This document shows, piece after piece, positions 44,066-53,499 of a stretch of 64,000 bases of DNA (positions are counted from its first letter, which is position 1; each line of letters starts with the position of its first letter). The notes under the pieces are model-generated. The model worked only from the letters and a program-made list of their open reading frames with translations, was not told the DNA's origin and made no database searches. The stretch lies in the NCBI RefSeq assembly GCF_029581195.1, contig NZ_CP120737.1, forward strand, positions 310,001 through 374,000. Reading direction: 5' to 3'. The position numbers and the translations under genes were made by a program. This stretch comes from Solwaraspora sp. WMMD791 (GTDB taxonomy: Bacteria; Actinomycetota; Actinomycetes; Mycobacteriales; Micromonosporaceae).

Positions 44066-44583
44066 AGCCCTTCCGCCCGGACCTCGCCGAGTGCGGTCAG
44101 CCGGTCGCGTAGCCGGGACGCCTCCGCCGGGCGCAGCCCCGGCACCCGGGCGTCGCTGGCCGCCGCGGCCGTGTGCAGTTGCACCGTGGCCAGGTCGAAG
44201 GCCCGTTCCAGCGGGCCGGCGGAGACGTCGACGAACTGCATCCGGGCGTACGGCACGATCGACAGCCGCCGCACCAGCAGTCCGTGGCGCACCAGCAGAT
44301 CGTCGTCGCGTTCGGCGTACCCCCAGGCGTGGACCGCTCGTATGGTCGTCACCACCCGCAGCACCGTCAACAGCACCGCTGCGGCGAACCCGACGCCGAT
44401 GAACCAGAACCCGGTCAACGCCCAGCCGATTCCGAGACCGACCAGCAGGAAACTCATTCCGATGGCCAGCCGGATCAACTCGACCCAGATCAGGTCGCGG
44501 GAGACCGGCTGCCACTGCACCGTGTCGGGCCAGGGCTCCAGCGGGCTGATCGGGGCTGCCGGAGCAGCGGAGGGTTCACTCAC
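44062..44583 (-). CDS. Small bacterial PH-domain membrane protein, YdbS-like
   Basis: 173 residues. Two membrane helices (about 32-78: LIRLAIGMSFLLVGLGIGWAL and FWFIGVGFAAAVLLTVLRVV), then one bPH2 repeat (AWGYAERDDDLLVRHGLLVRR, IVPYARMQFVDVSAGPLERA). It is the usual partner of the longer YdbT-like protein encoded next, with a GTGA overlap, and they probably form one membrane complex. No enzymatic motif is seen. Confidence 0.88.
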   Translation of the reverse strand: MSEPSAAPAAPISPLEPWPDTVQWQPVSRDLIWVELIRLAIGMSFLLVGLGIGWALTGFWFIGVGFAAAVLLTVLRVVTTIRAVHAWGYAERDDDLLVRHGLLVRRLSIVPYARMQFVDVSAGPLERAFDLATVQLHTAAAASDARVPGLRPAEASRLRDRLTALGEVRAEGL

Positions 44584-44601
44584 CCTTACGAGCGTAGGCG
44601 A

Positions 44602-44826
44602 TCAGCCAAGCGGTGCCACCTCACGGAGGAATCCGCGCGCCCGCAGGAAGTCGCCGAGGCGGTCCTGATGCTGCGCGCAGGCCAGCCAGGTCTTGCGCCG
44701 GTCGGGGGTGTGCAGCCGGGGATTGTTCCACCGCAGCGCCCACGTCGCCGCCGCGCGGCAGCCTTTGGCCGAGCAGATCAGTGGGTCGGCGGGCGCGCTG
44801 TCGGCGGAATCGGAAACTGCGGTCAC
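44602..44826 (-). CDS. Small conserved Cys/Trp-rich protein (often mislabelled acetone carboxylase)
   Basis: 74 residues: an acidic start (SDSADSAPADP), then LICSAKGCRAAATWALRWNN, HTPDRRKTWLACAQHQDRLG and DFLRARGFLREVAPLG. The C-x4-C and later C-x2-H could bind zinc. I recall this short family in many actinobacteria with a misleading acetone carboxylase label; nothing here supports that activity. GTG 44826 begins the conserved part. It lies upstream of the PH genes on the same strand, 18 bases from the next start, and may share their operon. Confidence 0.75.
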   Translation of the reverse strand: MTAVSDSADSAPADPLICSAKGCRAAATWALRWNNPRLHTPDRRKTWLACAQHQDRLGDFLRARGFLREVAPLG

Positions 44827-44858
44827 ACGCCGAGTGTAGAAAGCCTGATTGGCGTAAG

Positions 44859-44890
44859 CGCCGGGCGGCCACGGGGGAAGCCGCCCGGCG
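44859..44890. repeat. Inverted repeat between divergent genes
   Basis: CGCCGGGCGGC (44859-44869) pairs with GCCGCCCGGCG (44880-44890), loop ten bases. It lies in the 216-base gap between the small minus-strand gene and the MoxR gene and could be a leader structure; I could not assign promoters. Confidence 0.6.
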
Positions 44891-45042
44891 ACGGCTGAAT
44901 CGTACACACGCCGATCCCCCTTGTGTCTACCCACCTGACGGTGCTTTCTCGGCCCCTGCCCATAGGTTCGAGCCGGCGTGCGACGCTTAGGGCGGCACGA
45001 CCCTTTCGACCGACGACGCCAGAACCACGCTGTGGAGGACCG

Positions 45043-46215
45043 GTGGCCCAGCCGACCACGCCCGAATCATCGACCCCGACCGGTGCCGGGCCGCAACCCG
45101 GCGCGAGTCCGGCGACCGACGCGACCCTGCTCGAACGGGCGATGTTCGAGGTCAAACGAGTGATCGTCGGGCAGGACCGGATGGTCGAGCGGATGTTCGT
45201 CGCGCTGCTGGCCCGAGGGCACTGCCTGCTCGAAGGGGTTCCCGGCGTGGCGAAGACCCTCGCTGTGGAGACCCTCGCGACCGTCGTCGGTGGGTCCTTC
45301 GCCCGTGTCCAGTTCACCCCGGACCTGGTGCCGGCCGACCTGGTCGGCACCCGCATCTACCGGCAGTCCAGCGAGAAGTTCGACATCGAACTCGGGCCGG
45401 TCTTCGTCAACTTTCTGTTGGCCGACGAGATCAACCGGGCACCGGCCAAGGTGCAGTCGGCGTTGCTCGAGGTGATGAGTGAACGGCAGGTCTCCTTGGG
45501 TGGGCAGACCCACCCGGTGCCCGATCCGTTCCTGGTGATGGCCACCCAGAACCCGATCGAGCAGGAAGGCGTCTATCCGCTGCCGGAGGCGCAGCGGGAC
45601 CGGTTCCTGATGAAGATCGTCGTGGGCTACCCGACCGATGCCGAGGAACGTGAGATCGTCTACCGGATGGGCGTCGAGGCGCCGCAGCCGAGCGTGGTGT
45701 TCTCCCCGACCGACCTGATCGACCTGCAGCGCAAGGCCGACAAGGTCTTCGTACACAACGCCCTGGTCGACTACACGGTACGGCTGGTGCTGGCCACCCG
45801 GTCGCCGGCCGAGCACGGCATGCCCGACGTCGCCCAGCTCATCCAGTACGGCGCCAGCCCCCGTGCCTCGCTCGGCATCGTCCGCGCCACCCGCGCCCTG
45901 GCGATGCTGCGGGGCCGTGACTACGCGCTGCCGCAGGACGTGCAGGACATCGCGCCCGACATCTTGCGACACCGGCTGGTGCTCAGCTACGACGCGCTCG
46001 CCGACGACGTGCCGGCCGACCACATCGTCGGACGGGTCATGTCCACGGTGCCACTGCCGACGGTCGCCCCCCGGCAGAACGCGACCGCGCCGCCGGGTGC
46101 CGCGCCGCCGGGTGCCGGGCAGCCGGGTGTCGCTGGGCAGCCGGGAATGCCGCTGCCGTCGGGCGGTCCGGTGGCGCCACAGGGCGTCGGCCCGTGGCCC
46201 GGACAGCTGCCGTGA
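45043..46215 (+). CDS. MoxR-family AAA+ ATPase
   Basis: 390 residues. Walker A LLEGVPGVAKTLAVETLA, Walker B VNFLLADEINRAPAKVQ, sensor ATQNPIEQEGVYPLPEAQRD and arginine-finger RFLMKI fit the MRP subfamily of MoxR chaperones. The C-terminus is a Pro/Gly-rich tail (ATAPPGAAPPGAGQPG and so on) of about 55 residues. MoxR proteins with DUF58 and VWA partners help insert metals or assemble membrane complexes. GTG 45043 follows GTGGAGGACC. It is the first gene of a tightly coupled three-gene operon. Confidence 0.92.
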   Translation: MAQPTTPESSTPTGAGPQPGASPATDATLLERAMFEVKRVIVGQDRMVERMFVALLARGHCLLEGVPGVAKTLAVETLATVVGGSFARVQFTPDLVPADLVGTRIYRQSSEKFDIELGPVFVNFLLADEINRAPAKVQSALLEVMSERQVSLGGQTHPVPDPFLVMATQNPIEQEGVYPLPEAQRDRFLMKIVVGYPTDAEEREIVYRMGVEAPQPSVVFSPTDLIDLQRKADKVFVHNALVDYTVRLVLATRSPAEHGMPDVAQLIQYGASPRASLGIVRATRALAMLRGRDYALPQDVQDIAPDILRHRLVLSYDALADDVPADHIVGRVMSTVPLPTVAPRQNATAPPGAAPPGAGQPGVAGQPGMPLPSGGPVAPQGVGPWPGQLP

Positions 46216-47168
46216 CCGCACCCGCCGACCGGTCCGAGGCGGTCCTCTCCCGGCTCTACCTGACTGTCACCCGCCGGCTCGACGGGCTGCTGCAGGGCGA
46301 CTACGTGGGGCTGCTGCCCGGGCCGGGCAGCGAAGCCGGCGAGTCCACCGAGTACCGCCCCGGTGACGACGTTCGGCGGATGGACTGGCCGGTCACCGCG
46401 CGGACCACCGTGGCGCACGTCCGCCGTACCGTCGCCGACCGGGAGTTGGAGGCCTGGATCGCGGTCGACCTGTCGGCCAGCCTCGACTTCGGCACCGCCC
46501 GCTGCCTCAAGCGGGACCTGGTGGTCGCGGCGGCGGCCGCGATGGTGCACCTGAGCGCCCGAGGCGGCAACCGGGTCGGTGCGGTGCTCGGCACCGGTGC
46601 CCCGGCGCAGGGCGGGTCGACGCGTCGGCTGCCCGCGCGTACCGGCCGCAAGGAGGCACACGGGCTGCTGCGGGCGATCGCCGGCACACCGTCGCGGCCC
46701 GGCCGCAGCGACCTCGGTGCCCTGATCGACATGCTCAACCGGCCACCGCGTCGCCGTGGTGTCGCGGTGGTCATCTCCGACTTCATGGCCCCGCCGCACC
46801 AGTGGGGCCGGGCGGTCCGCAAACTCGCCGTCCGCCACGACGTGCTCGCCGTCGAGGTGCTCGACCCGGTCGAGTTGGCGCTGCCCGACATCGGTGTGGT
46901 GGAGTTGACCGACCCGGAGACCGGCATGCTGCACGAGGTGCAGACCGCCGACCCCCGACTGCGCCGACGCTACGCCGAGGCCGCTGCCGCGCAGCGGGCC
47001 GAGATCGCCCAGACGCTGCGCGGTGCCGGTGCCGCGCACCTGCGGCTGCGTACCGATTCGGACTGGCTGCTGGACATCGTCCGGTTCGTCGCCGGGCAGC
47101 GGCACGCCCGTACCCGTGGCATCGCCCGCCCGGCCCCCGCCCCGCGCCCGGAAAGCGAAGCTCGATGA
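46212..47168 (+). CDS. DUF58 domain-containing protein
   Basis: 318 residues. The DUF58 core motif is GLLPGPGSEAGESTEYRPGD then VRRMDWPVTARTTVAHVRR, followed by a degenerate VWA-like fold with VAVVISDFMAPPHQWGRAV. It is a typical partner of MoxR ATPases. GTG 46212 overlaps the MoxR stop and its own stop overlaps the next ATG, so expression is coupled on both sides. It has no membrane helix. Client of the complex unknown. Confidence 0.9.
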   Translation: MTAPADRSEAVLSRLYLTVTRRLDGLLQGDYVGLLPGPGSEAGESTEYRPGDDVRRMDWPVTARTTVAHVRRTVADRELEAWIAVDLSASLDFGTARCLKRDLVVAAAAAMVHLSARGGNRVGAVLGTGAPAQGGSTRRLPARTGRKEAHGLLRAIAGTPSRPGRSDLGALIDMLNRPPRRRGVAVVISDFMAPPHQWGRAVRKLAVRHDVLAVEVLDPVELALPDIGVVELTDPETGMLHEVQTADPRLRRRYAEAAAAQRAEIAQTLRGAGAAHLRLRTDSDWLLDIVRFVAGQRHARTRGIARPAPAPRPESEAR

Positions 47169-48115
47169 TCCGTTTCCTGCAGCCGTGGTGGCTGCTCGCC
47201 CTCCTGCCGGTACTCGCCATCGCCGGCGTGTACGTCTGGCGGCAGTTCCGCCGCAAGGCCTACGCGGTGCGGTTCACCAACGTGGACCTGCTGCGTACCC
47301 TCGCCCCCAAGGGCCTCGGCTGGCGTCGGCATCTGGCCGCCGGCGCGTTCCTGCTCAGCCTGCTGGTGCTGGCCTCGGCCCTGGCCCGGCCGTCGATCGA
47401 CGCCGAGGAGTCGCTGGAACGGGCCACCGTCATCCTCGCCATCGACGTCTCCCTGTCGATGGAGGCCGACGACGTCGCGCCGAGCCGGATCGAGGCGGCG
47501 CAGCAGGCGGCCAAGGAGTTCGTCGCGGAACTGCCGGAGGGGTACAACATCGGGTTGGTCGCGTTCGCGAAGTCGGCGAACGTCCTGGTCGCTCCGACCA
47601 AGGACCGGCCGGCGGTGACCCAGGCGATCGACGGGCTGGTGCTGGCCGAGGCGACGGCCACCGGCGAGGCGGTCTTCACCTCGCTGGAGGCGATCCGGAT
47701 GGTGCCGACCGACGGTGCCCAGGGGCCGCCGCCGGCGCGGATCGTGCTGCTCTCGGACGGCTACCGCACCTCAGGTCGGTCCGTCGAGGAGGCGGCGGCC
47801 TCGGCGGCCGCCGCCAACGTGCCGGTGTCGACGATCGCGTTCGGCACCGACGACGGCCAGGTACGCATCGGCGGCCAGGTGCAGCGGGTGCCGGTGGACC
47901 GGTTCGCCCTGGCGGAGCTCGCCGAGGCGACCAGCGGCTACTTCTACGAGGCGGCGACCGCCACCGAGCTCAGCCAGGTGTACGAGGACATGGGCTCGTC
48001 GATCGGGCAGCGGACCGTGCCCCGGGAGATCACCCAGTGGTACGCGGCCCTGGCGCTGCTGCTGGCGCTGGGCTCGGCGGCGCTGAGTCTGGTGTGGACG
48101 TCGCGGCTGCCGTGA
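47165..48115 (+). CDS. Membrane-anchored VWA-domain protein (BatA-like)
   Basis: 316 residues. Two N-terminal membrane helices (about 8-24 and 55-75), a VWA domain with intact metal site ILAIDVSLSMEADDV (DxSxS) and VLLSDGYRTSGR, and a final membrane helix (about 292-312). This topology matches BatA/B-type proteins that work with MoxR and DUF58 proteins at the membrane. It ends the operon; a strong hairpin follows 32 bases later. Confidence 0.92.
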   Translation: MIRFLQPWWLLALLPVLAIAGVYVWRQFRRKAYAVRFTNVDLLRTLAPKGLGWRRHLAAGAFLLSLLVLASALARPSIDAEESLERATVILAIDVSLSMEADDVAPSRIEAAQQAAKEFVAELPEGYNIGLVAFAKSANVLVAPTKDRPAVTQAIDGLVLAEATATGEAVFTSLEAIRMVPTDGAQGPPPARIVLLSDGYRTSGRSVEEAAASAAAANVPVSTIAFGTDDGQVRIGGQVQRVPVDRFALAELAEATSGYFYEAATATELSQVYEDMGSSIGQRTVPREITQWYAALALLLALGSAALSLVWTSRLP

Positions 48116-48147
48116 GCTGCCCGAGCTCGGGTGGGCCGGGACGGGCT

Positions 48148-48188
48148 GATCCGGCCGGCCGGTGGCGTGGCCACCGGCCGGCCGGATC
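48148..48188. terminator. Bidirectional terminator after the MoxR operon
   Basis: A perfect 19-bp stem (48148-48166 with 48170-48188) around GTG. It lies just beyond the VWA gene and touches the stop of a tiny convergent gene. Confidence 0.85.
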
Positions 48189-48189
48189 C

Positions 48190-48276
48190 TCACCTGGCAC
48201 TGCTGGCCAGCACGAAGATGACGGCGATCCAGACGGCGGCCAGGGTGAATCCCAACGGGGCGACGTAACGGTTCAT
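48190..48276 (-). CDS. 28-residue single-pass membrane peptide
   Basis: Encodes MNRYVAPLGFTLAAVWIAVI then FVLASSAR: a short basic start and one hydrophobic helix of about 20 residues. ATG start with GGAG about 13 bases upstream; the stop abuts a strong convergent terminator, as a real gene end would. It is too small for routine gene calling. It may associate with the membrane complex of the convergent operon or with the acyltransferase upstream; both are guesses. Confidence 0.6.
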   Translation of the reverse strand: MNRYVAPLGFTLAAVWIAVIFVLASSAR

Positions 48277-48300
48277 CGTGGGCGGGCTCCGGCGACGGGG

Positions 48301-48326
48301 CGGTCACCCCGAGGTCGGGGTGACCG
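48301..48326. terminator. Palindrome between acyltransferase gene and membrane peptide gene
   Basis: CGGTCACCCCGA (48301-48312) and TCGGGGTGACCG (48315-48326) pair perfectly with a two-base centre. It lies 62 bases beyond the acyltransferase stop and 25 bases before the peptide start, both on the minus strand; terminator or operator. Confidence 0.55.
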
Positions 48327-48387
48327 GCAGGCGGGCTGACGGGCGACACGGGTGGACCGCACGGGTGCACCGGGAGCCGCGCCGCTG

Positions 48388-49683
48388 TCAGCGCGCTCGA
48401 CCGGTGACCCGGCGACGACTCGGAGGATCGCTATCTCGCACAGCGATCACCTCCACAGGTCGTCCGGGCGTTGAACCGGGCAAGAGCGTACACCCGGGCC
48501 GGCGCGTCGGCACAATCCGCAGCAGCGCGATCAGTGCGACCGCGAGAATCGGCAGATGGACGGCCCGGTCGGCGAGCCAGCCGGGACCGTCCGGCGGTGT
48601 GTGCAGACCGGCGACCGGGCTGCCGTCGGCGATCCACAGTGCGACGAACGTCGACCCGACCAGCACCGGCTGGTGCCACAGGTAGATGCCCATCGCGTGC
48701 CGGTTCACCGCTGCGACCGGCGCCCACCACCGGGCGGTGGTGTCGATCCGGCCCCGCAGGTGCCGCAGCGCCAGCGTGGCGGCACCGAGCTGCGCGGCCA
48801 CCAACGCCAGGGTCGCCAGCGACGGCGGGTTCAGGTTGGACCGGTCCTGGCCCGGCAGGCCCACCGCGCTGGCCGGGTACCCGCCGACCACGGTCAAAGC
48901 CAGCAGCACCGCCACCCCGCCGATGAGCAGGCCGACGGCGTACCGGGTCGGCGGCGGCCCGTACACGGCCAGCAGCCCACCGGCGAGGAACGGCAGGGCC
49001 CAGGCGGCGACGACGGCCAGCATCGGCGGCAGGTGCCCGGCGTCGGCGGCGACCACGATGGTGACCGCCGACAGCGCGGCCGGTGTGACGGTCACGAAGG
49101 CCCGCTCCGGGCTGTGCCGGACGCCGCGCAGCAGTGGGCCGCAGAGCGCCCGCAGGACCAGCAGCACCGCGAGGAACCACAACGGACTGACCGCCAGCTT
49201 CGCCACGGTCACCAGGCTGTCGGTGGGCGCGCCGACGAGATAGCCGACGACCAGTGCCAGCGCCAGACCTGCGGCGAATCCCAGCAGCGGAGCGCGCAAC
49301 GTCCGCAGCGATCCGCCACGCCCGTGCGACCCGCCGCCGTGCGACCCGATGCTACGGGTGGCGGCGAATCCGGCGGCGAAGAACAGCAGCCCGAGGGTCT
49401 GCGGCAGCCAGGTCAACGGATTCAGCCAGGGCATGTCGATCAGCGGGCTGTCGACGCGCAGCAGCCCGTCGCCGGTGAGTACCAGGGCGGTCACCCACCA
49501 GTGTCCGGCGACGATCCCGATGATGGCCAGCGCCCGGACCAGGTCGACGACTGGCTCCCGCCGTGGGCGCACCGGATCCGCCGATCGCGCCGGGCCCGGT
49601 GGCACCGTAGTCGGCGCCGTGGCTTCCGGTGGCGCGGTGGCTTCCGGTGGCGTCGTCAGGCTCATCGGCTGCGCCGGGTTCAT
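48388..49683 (-). CDS. Acyltransferase-3 family multi-pass membrane protein
   Basis: 431 residues, about ten membrane helices. The start of the family is visible in VVDLVRALAIIGIVAGHWW, with the conserved Arg-Ala and the helix-1 His, and later MGIYLWHQPVLV near the end. Members move acyl groups onto sugars, lipids or antibiotics at the membrane. A Pro/Thr-rich N-terminal extension (ATAPPEATAPTTVPPGP) precedes the first helix. ATG 49683 overlaps the stop of the hydrolase gene, so both are translated together; the hydrolase could remove, and this enzyme add, an acyl group (inference). Confidence 0.85.
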   Translation of the reverse strand: MNPAQPMSLTTPPEATAPPEATAPTTVPPGPARSADPVRPRREPVVDLVRALAIIGIVAGHWWVTALVLTGDGLLRVDSPLIDMPWLNPLTWLPQTLGLLFFAAGFAATRSIGSHGGGSHGRGGSLRTLRAPLLGFAAGLALALVVGYLVGAPTDSLVTVAKLAVSPLWFLAVLLVLRALCGPLLRGVRHSPERAFVTVTPAALSAVTIVVAADAGHLPPMLAVVAAWALPFLAGGLLAVYGPPPTRYAVGLLIGGVAVLLALTVVGGYPASAVGLPGQDRSNLNPPSLATLALVAAQLGAATLALRHLRGRIDTTARWWAPVAAVNRHAMGIYLWHQPVLVGSTFVALWIADGSPVAGLHTPPDGPGWLADRAVHLPILAVALIALLRIVPTRRPGCTLLPGSTPGRPVEVIAVRDSDPPSRRRVTGRAR

Positions 49684-50513
49684 CGGGCCACCGCCGTGAG
49701 CCACGTGCCGGACCGGGTCGGGTCGGCGGCGAGCAGGTCGGCGACGGCGTCCAACGTGCCGCTGCCGGGCCGCAGGTAGCCGTCGTGCCCGTCGACACCG
49801 TCGGTCGGCAGCGGCCGGGCGCCGAACGTCGGGTCCGCCGGTGCCGTCCCGTGCCCGAATCCGGCCCACCGCACCGCCGGTACCCGCCGAATCCAGTCGT
49901 CGGCGGCAGTGGCGTGCCAGACCTCGGCGCCGGTGCCGAGGTCGGCGACGTGCGCCGCGCCCATCCCGGGGGCAGCGAGTGCGACGAGATCGGTGACACA
50001 GCCGTCGAGCCGTGCTGCGGCCAGCCCGGCCACCAGCGCGCCGTAGCTGTGCCCGATCACCACGACGGAGGCGGCCGGCTGGCGTCGGCACAGGTCGGCG
50101 ACGAATGCGATCAGCGCGGCCGCACCGGCCTCGGCCCGACCCCAGCGCAGTGCCGCCGGCCCGAACCCTTCCGGCGGGTCGTAACCGAGCCAGGCGACGA
50201 CGGCGGTACGCGCCTCGCGCCGCTGCGCCGCTGCGTACAGCACCCGGGCCTGCACCGCTGGTGCGCGGTGGGTGACTCCGCCGAGGCCTCGGTCGAACGT
50301 GGCCAGGGTGTTGTCCGTGCCGGGGATCAGCACCGCGATCCGACGGGCGGTCGACAGGTCGCCGACGGCCTCGACGGCGGTGCCGTCACCGGTGGCATCG
50401 AACGCCAGGAACTGCCGTCCGGCGGTGTCCGGCCAGAGTGCGGCCTGCCCGGCCGGCGCGGTGGCCAGCGTGGCGCCGCACATCGTTGCGAGGGCGATCA
50501 GACGGATACGCAT
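49680..50513 (-). CDS. Secreted alpha/beta hydrolase (DUF1023-like)
   Basis: 277 residues. Signal peptide to about 24 (MRIRLIALATMCGATLATAP). The hydrolase core has VAVLIPGTDNTLATF, the nucleophile elbow VVVIGHSYGALVAGLA (GHSYG), Asp in ALAAPGMG and WHATAADDWI, and a final His in VDGHDGYL. The PGTxNT and GHSYG pair resembles the DUF1023 family common in actinobacteria. Lipase or esterase activity is likely, substrate unknown. It is followed with overlap by the acyltransferase and preceded, 74 bases away, by the response regulator gene on the same strand, so it may be a target or part of that operon. Confidence 0.85.
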   Translation of the reverse strand: MRIRLIALATMCGATLATAPAGQAALWPDTAGRQFLAFDATGDGTAVEAVGDLSTARRIAVLIPGTDNTLATFDRGLGGVTHRAPAVQARVLYAAAQRREARTAVVAWLGYDPPEGFGPAALRWGRAEAGAAALIAFVADLCRRQPAASVVVIGHSYGALVAGLAAARLDGCVTDLVALAAPGMGAAHVADLGTGAEVWHATAADDWIRRVPAVRWAGFGHGTAPADPTFGARPLPTDGVDGHDGYLRPGSGTLDAVADLLAADPTRSGTWLTAVAR

Positions 50514-50587
50514 ACCGATGAGCCTGCGGCGCGGGTGTGTCCGCCCGCGTCGTGCCGCGGAGCCAGGTTCGGCGTCGTACCAGGGGG

Positions 50588-51253
50588 CTATTCGCCGGCG
50601 GTGACCAGTCCCGACTCGTAGGCGACGACGACCGCCTGTGCCCGGTCGCGGACGCCGAGTTTGCTGAGGATCCGTCCGACGTGGGTCTTGACCGTCTGCT
50701 CCGCCACGACCAGGTCGGCGGCGATCTCGCCGTTGGACCGGCCCCGGGCGATCAACCGCAGCACCTCGGTCTCCCGGTCGGTCAGCGAGGTCAGCGACAC
50801 CGGTCGGGGACGGTGCTGCCCGGGGCGGGTGGCGAACTCGGCGATCAGTCGGCGGGTGACCGACGGCGACAGCAGCCCCTCGCCGGCGGCCACCACCCGT
50901 ACGGCGTTGACCAGGTCGGCCGCAGGCGCGTCCTTGAGCAGGAACCCGCTGGCCCCGGCCCGCAGCGCTTCGTAGACGTAGTCGTCGAGGTCGAACGTGG
51001 TGAGGATCAGCACCCGGGGCGGTTCGTCGCGGGACCGCCCGTCGAGCAGCTGCCGGGTGGCGGCGATCCCGTCCAGCACCGGCATCCGGACATCCATCAG
51101 CACCACGTCGGGGTCGAGGCGGCGGGCCGCGCTGACCGCGTCGGCTCCGTTGGCGGCGTCACCGACCACCACCAGGTCCGGTTGGGCACCGAGCAGAGCA
51201 CCGAAACCCTGCCGGACCATCGCCTGGTCGTCGGCGATCAACACTTTGATCAT
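50588..51253 (-). CDS. NarL/LuxR-type response regulator
   Basis: 221 residues. Receiver domain with phospho-acceptor D54 (VVLMDVRMPVLDG), acidic pair in IADDQAM, Thr in ILTTFD and Lys in LLKDAPAADL. The C-terminal LuxR HTH reads LTDRETEVLRLIARGRSNGE and IAADLVVAEQTVKTHVGRIL. It is the partner of the histidine kinase encoded 26 bases upstream. Phosphorylation should let it dimerise and bind promoters; its targets may include the hydrolase-acyltransferase pair downstream. Confidence 0.95.
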   Translation of the reverse strand: MIKVLIADDQAMVRQGFGALLGAQPDLVVVGDAANGADAVSAARRLDPDVVLMDVRMPVLDGIAATRQLLDGRSRDEPPRVLILTTFDLDDYVYEALRAGASGFLLKDAPAADLVNAVRVVAAGEGLLSPSVTRRLIAEFATRPGQHRPRPVSLTSLTDRETEVLRLIARGRSNGEIAADLVVAEQTVKTHVGRILSKLGVRDRAQAVVVAYESGLVTAGE

Positions 51254-51279
51254 GTCGTCCTTCGCTCGTCGCCAGCACG

Positions 51280-52578
51280 CTACCCGGTGGGCCGGTCCGG
51301 GTCAGCGCCGCCGTCGGCGTCAGCACCGGTGGTGCCGTCGACGGCGGTGTCGGTCGGGCGGTACGGCAGCCAGGCGGTGACCACGAAGCCGGTCCGGCCG
51401 TCCGGACCGGCCGTGAAGGTGCCGCCCAGCAGCTCGGCCCGTTCCCGCATCCCGATCAGCCCATGCCCCCCGGTGGAGCGTTCCCGACCGGCGGCCAGCT
51501 GGGCGGGCCCGTTGCTGACCCGTACCACCAGCCGCGCGACCGTGGTCCGCAGCTCGACGCGGACCTTCGCCCCGGGTGCGTGCCGCCCGGCGTTGGTCAA
51601 CGCCTCCTGCACGATCCGGTAGGCCGCCAACCCGACCGGTTCGGCCACGGTGTGCGTGGCCAGGCGCGGGTCCGTCTCCAGTGCGACGTCGAGTCCGGCC
51701 CGGCGGGCGGAGTCGACCATCTCGGCGACGTCGGCCAGGCCGGGCTGCGGGCTGCGCTGGGCCCGTTCGGTTTCGCTGCGCAGCACCCCGAGCAGCCGGC
51801 GCATGTCGGCGAGCGCGCTGCGGGCGGCACCGGCGATCGCGGTGAACTCGTCGCGGGTCGGCGTGGTCATCCCGGCCAGCCGGTACGGCGCGGTCTCCGC
51901 CTGCACGGCGATCATCGACATGTGGTGGGCGACGACGTCGTGCATCTCCCGGGCGATCCGGGCCCGTTCCTCCAGTACCGCCCGCCGCTGCTGCTCCTGC
52001 TGGGTGACGACGGTCTGGCTGGCCAGCGCGTGCTGGCTGGCGCGACGTCGGCGTACCTGGTCCGCGACCGCGACGACCAGCGCGATCAGTCCGACCAGCA
52101 CGTACATGACGTCCGAGCCGGTGAACACGAGTACGGGCAGCGCGGTCACCGCTCCGGCCGTCGCCGAGACCCGCAGCTCGGCCCGCAGGGCGAGAGTGGC
52201 CAGTACGGACAGCAGGGCCAGCAGCTGGAAAGGGCTCCACGGAATCCCGTACGGATACAGGACCATGCCGGGGAACAGCAGCAGGAACGAGACCTGCCAG
52301 GCCCGCAACGGCCGGAGGTAGGCGAGCGCCGCCGGTGCGACGCTGACGAAGCCGAGGACCGGTCCGAGTGGTCCCGGCAGGTGACTGATCTCGTGCAGGT
52401 CGAGCATCGCCACCGCGCTGAGGAGCAGGAACAGGGCGAACGCCAGCCATCGGCCGGCTGCCCGCCACCGACCGGGTGGGGCGGTGGCGGGCAGCGGCGG
52501 ATAGTCCGGCCCCCAGATCAGCTGACGCCACGTCTGCCGGACCTGCCCGATCGCACTGGTGCTCACGGCTGTCACCAT
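51280..52578 (-). CDS. Membrane histidine kinase (HPK7/DesK-NarX type)
   Basis: 432 residues. Five or six membrane helices (about 42-170), coiled region 175-205, H-box ERARIAREMHDVVAHHMSMI with phospho-acceptor H213, and an HATPase domain with AYRIVQEALTNAGRHAP and GHGLIGMRERAELLGG. It has no extracellular sensor domain, so it probably senses within the membrane, like DesK or antibiotic-sensing kinases. It forms a two-component system with the following response regulator. ATG 52578; divergent from fabG across 123 bases that contain GGGGG-CTAGTA-CCCCC (52619-52634). Confidence 0.93.
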   Translation of the reverse strand: MVTAVSTSAIGQVRQTWRQLIWGPDYPPLPATAPPGRWRAAGRWLAFALFLLLSAVAMLDLHEISHLPGPLGPVLGFVSVAPAALAYLRPLRAWQVSFLLLFPGMVLYPYGIPWSPFQLLALLSVLATLALRAELRVSATAGAVTALPVLVFTGSDVMYVLVGLIALVVAVADQVRRRRASQHALASQTVVTQQEQQRRAVLEERARIAREMHDVVAHHMSMIAVQAETAPYRLAGMTTPTRDEFTAIAGAARSALADMRRLLGVLRSETERAQRSPQPGLADVAEMVDSARRAGLDVALETDPRLATHTVAEPVGLAAYRIVQEALTNAGRHAPGAKVRVELRTTVARLVVRVSNGPAQLAAGRERSTGGHGLIGMRERAELLGGTFTAGPDGRTGFVVTAWLPYRPTDTAVDGTTGADADGGADPDRPTG

Positions 52579-52689
52579 CGCGAGGCTACGACCGGATCGG
52601 CCGCCTGTCGTGACACCAGGGGGCTAGTACCCCCGGGTTACTGCTTACCCGGCGGTAGCACCTAGTCTCCAAAGCCGGATCATTCATGA

Positions 52690-53409
<720 letters not shown>

Positions 53410-53499
53410 CGGCAGCTCCGCCCATCGCATCCCGGGTCCATCGGCTTCACCTTCCGGCTCCACCGACCACTGATCACCGACCATCGAACGGAGAACCCT

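Noticed and set aside
44066-44515. N-terminal extension of the large PH-domain protein
   Set aside because: It overlaps the small PH gene in another frame. The GTG at 44065 gives the usual GTGA coupling.
44602-44826. Acetone carboxylase
   Set aside because: The 74-residue protein carries none of the features of a carboxylase subunit; the name is a propagated label I remember from similar proteins.
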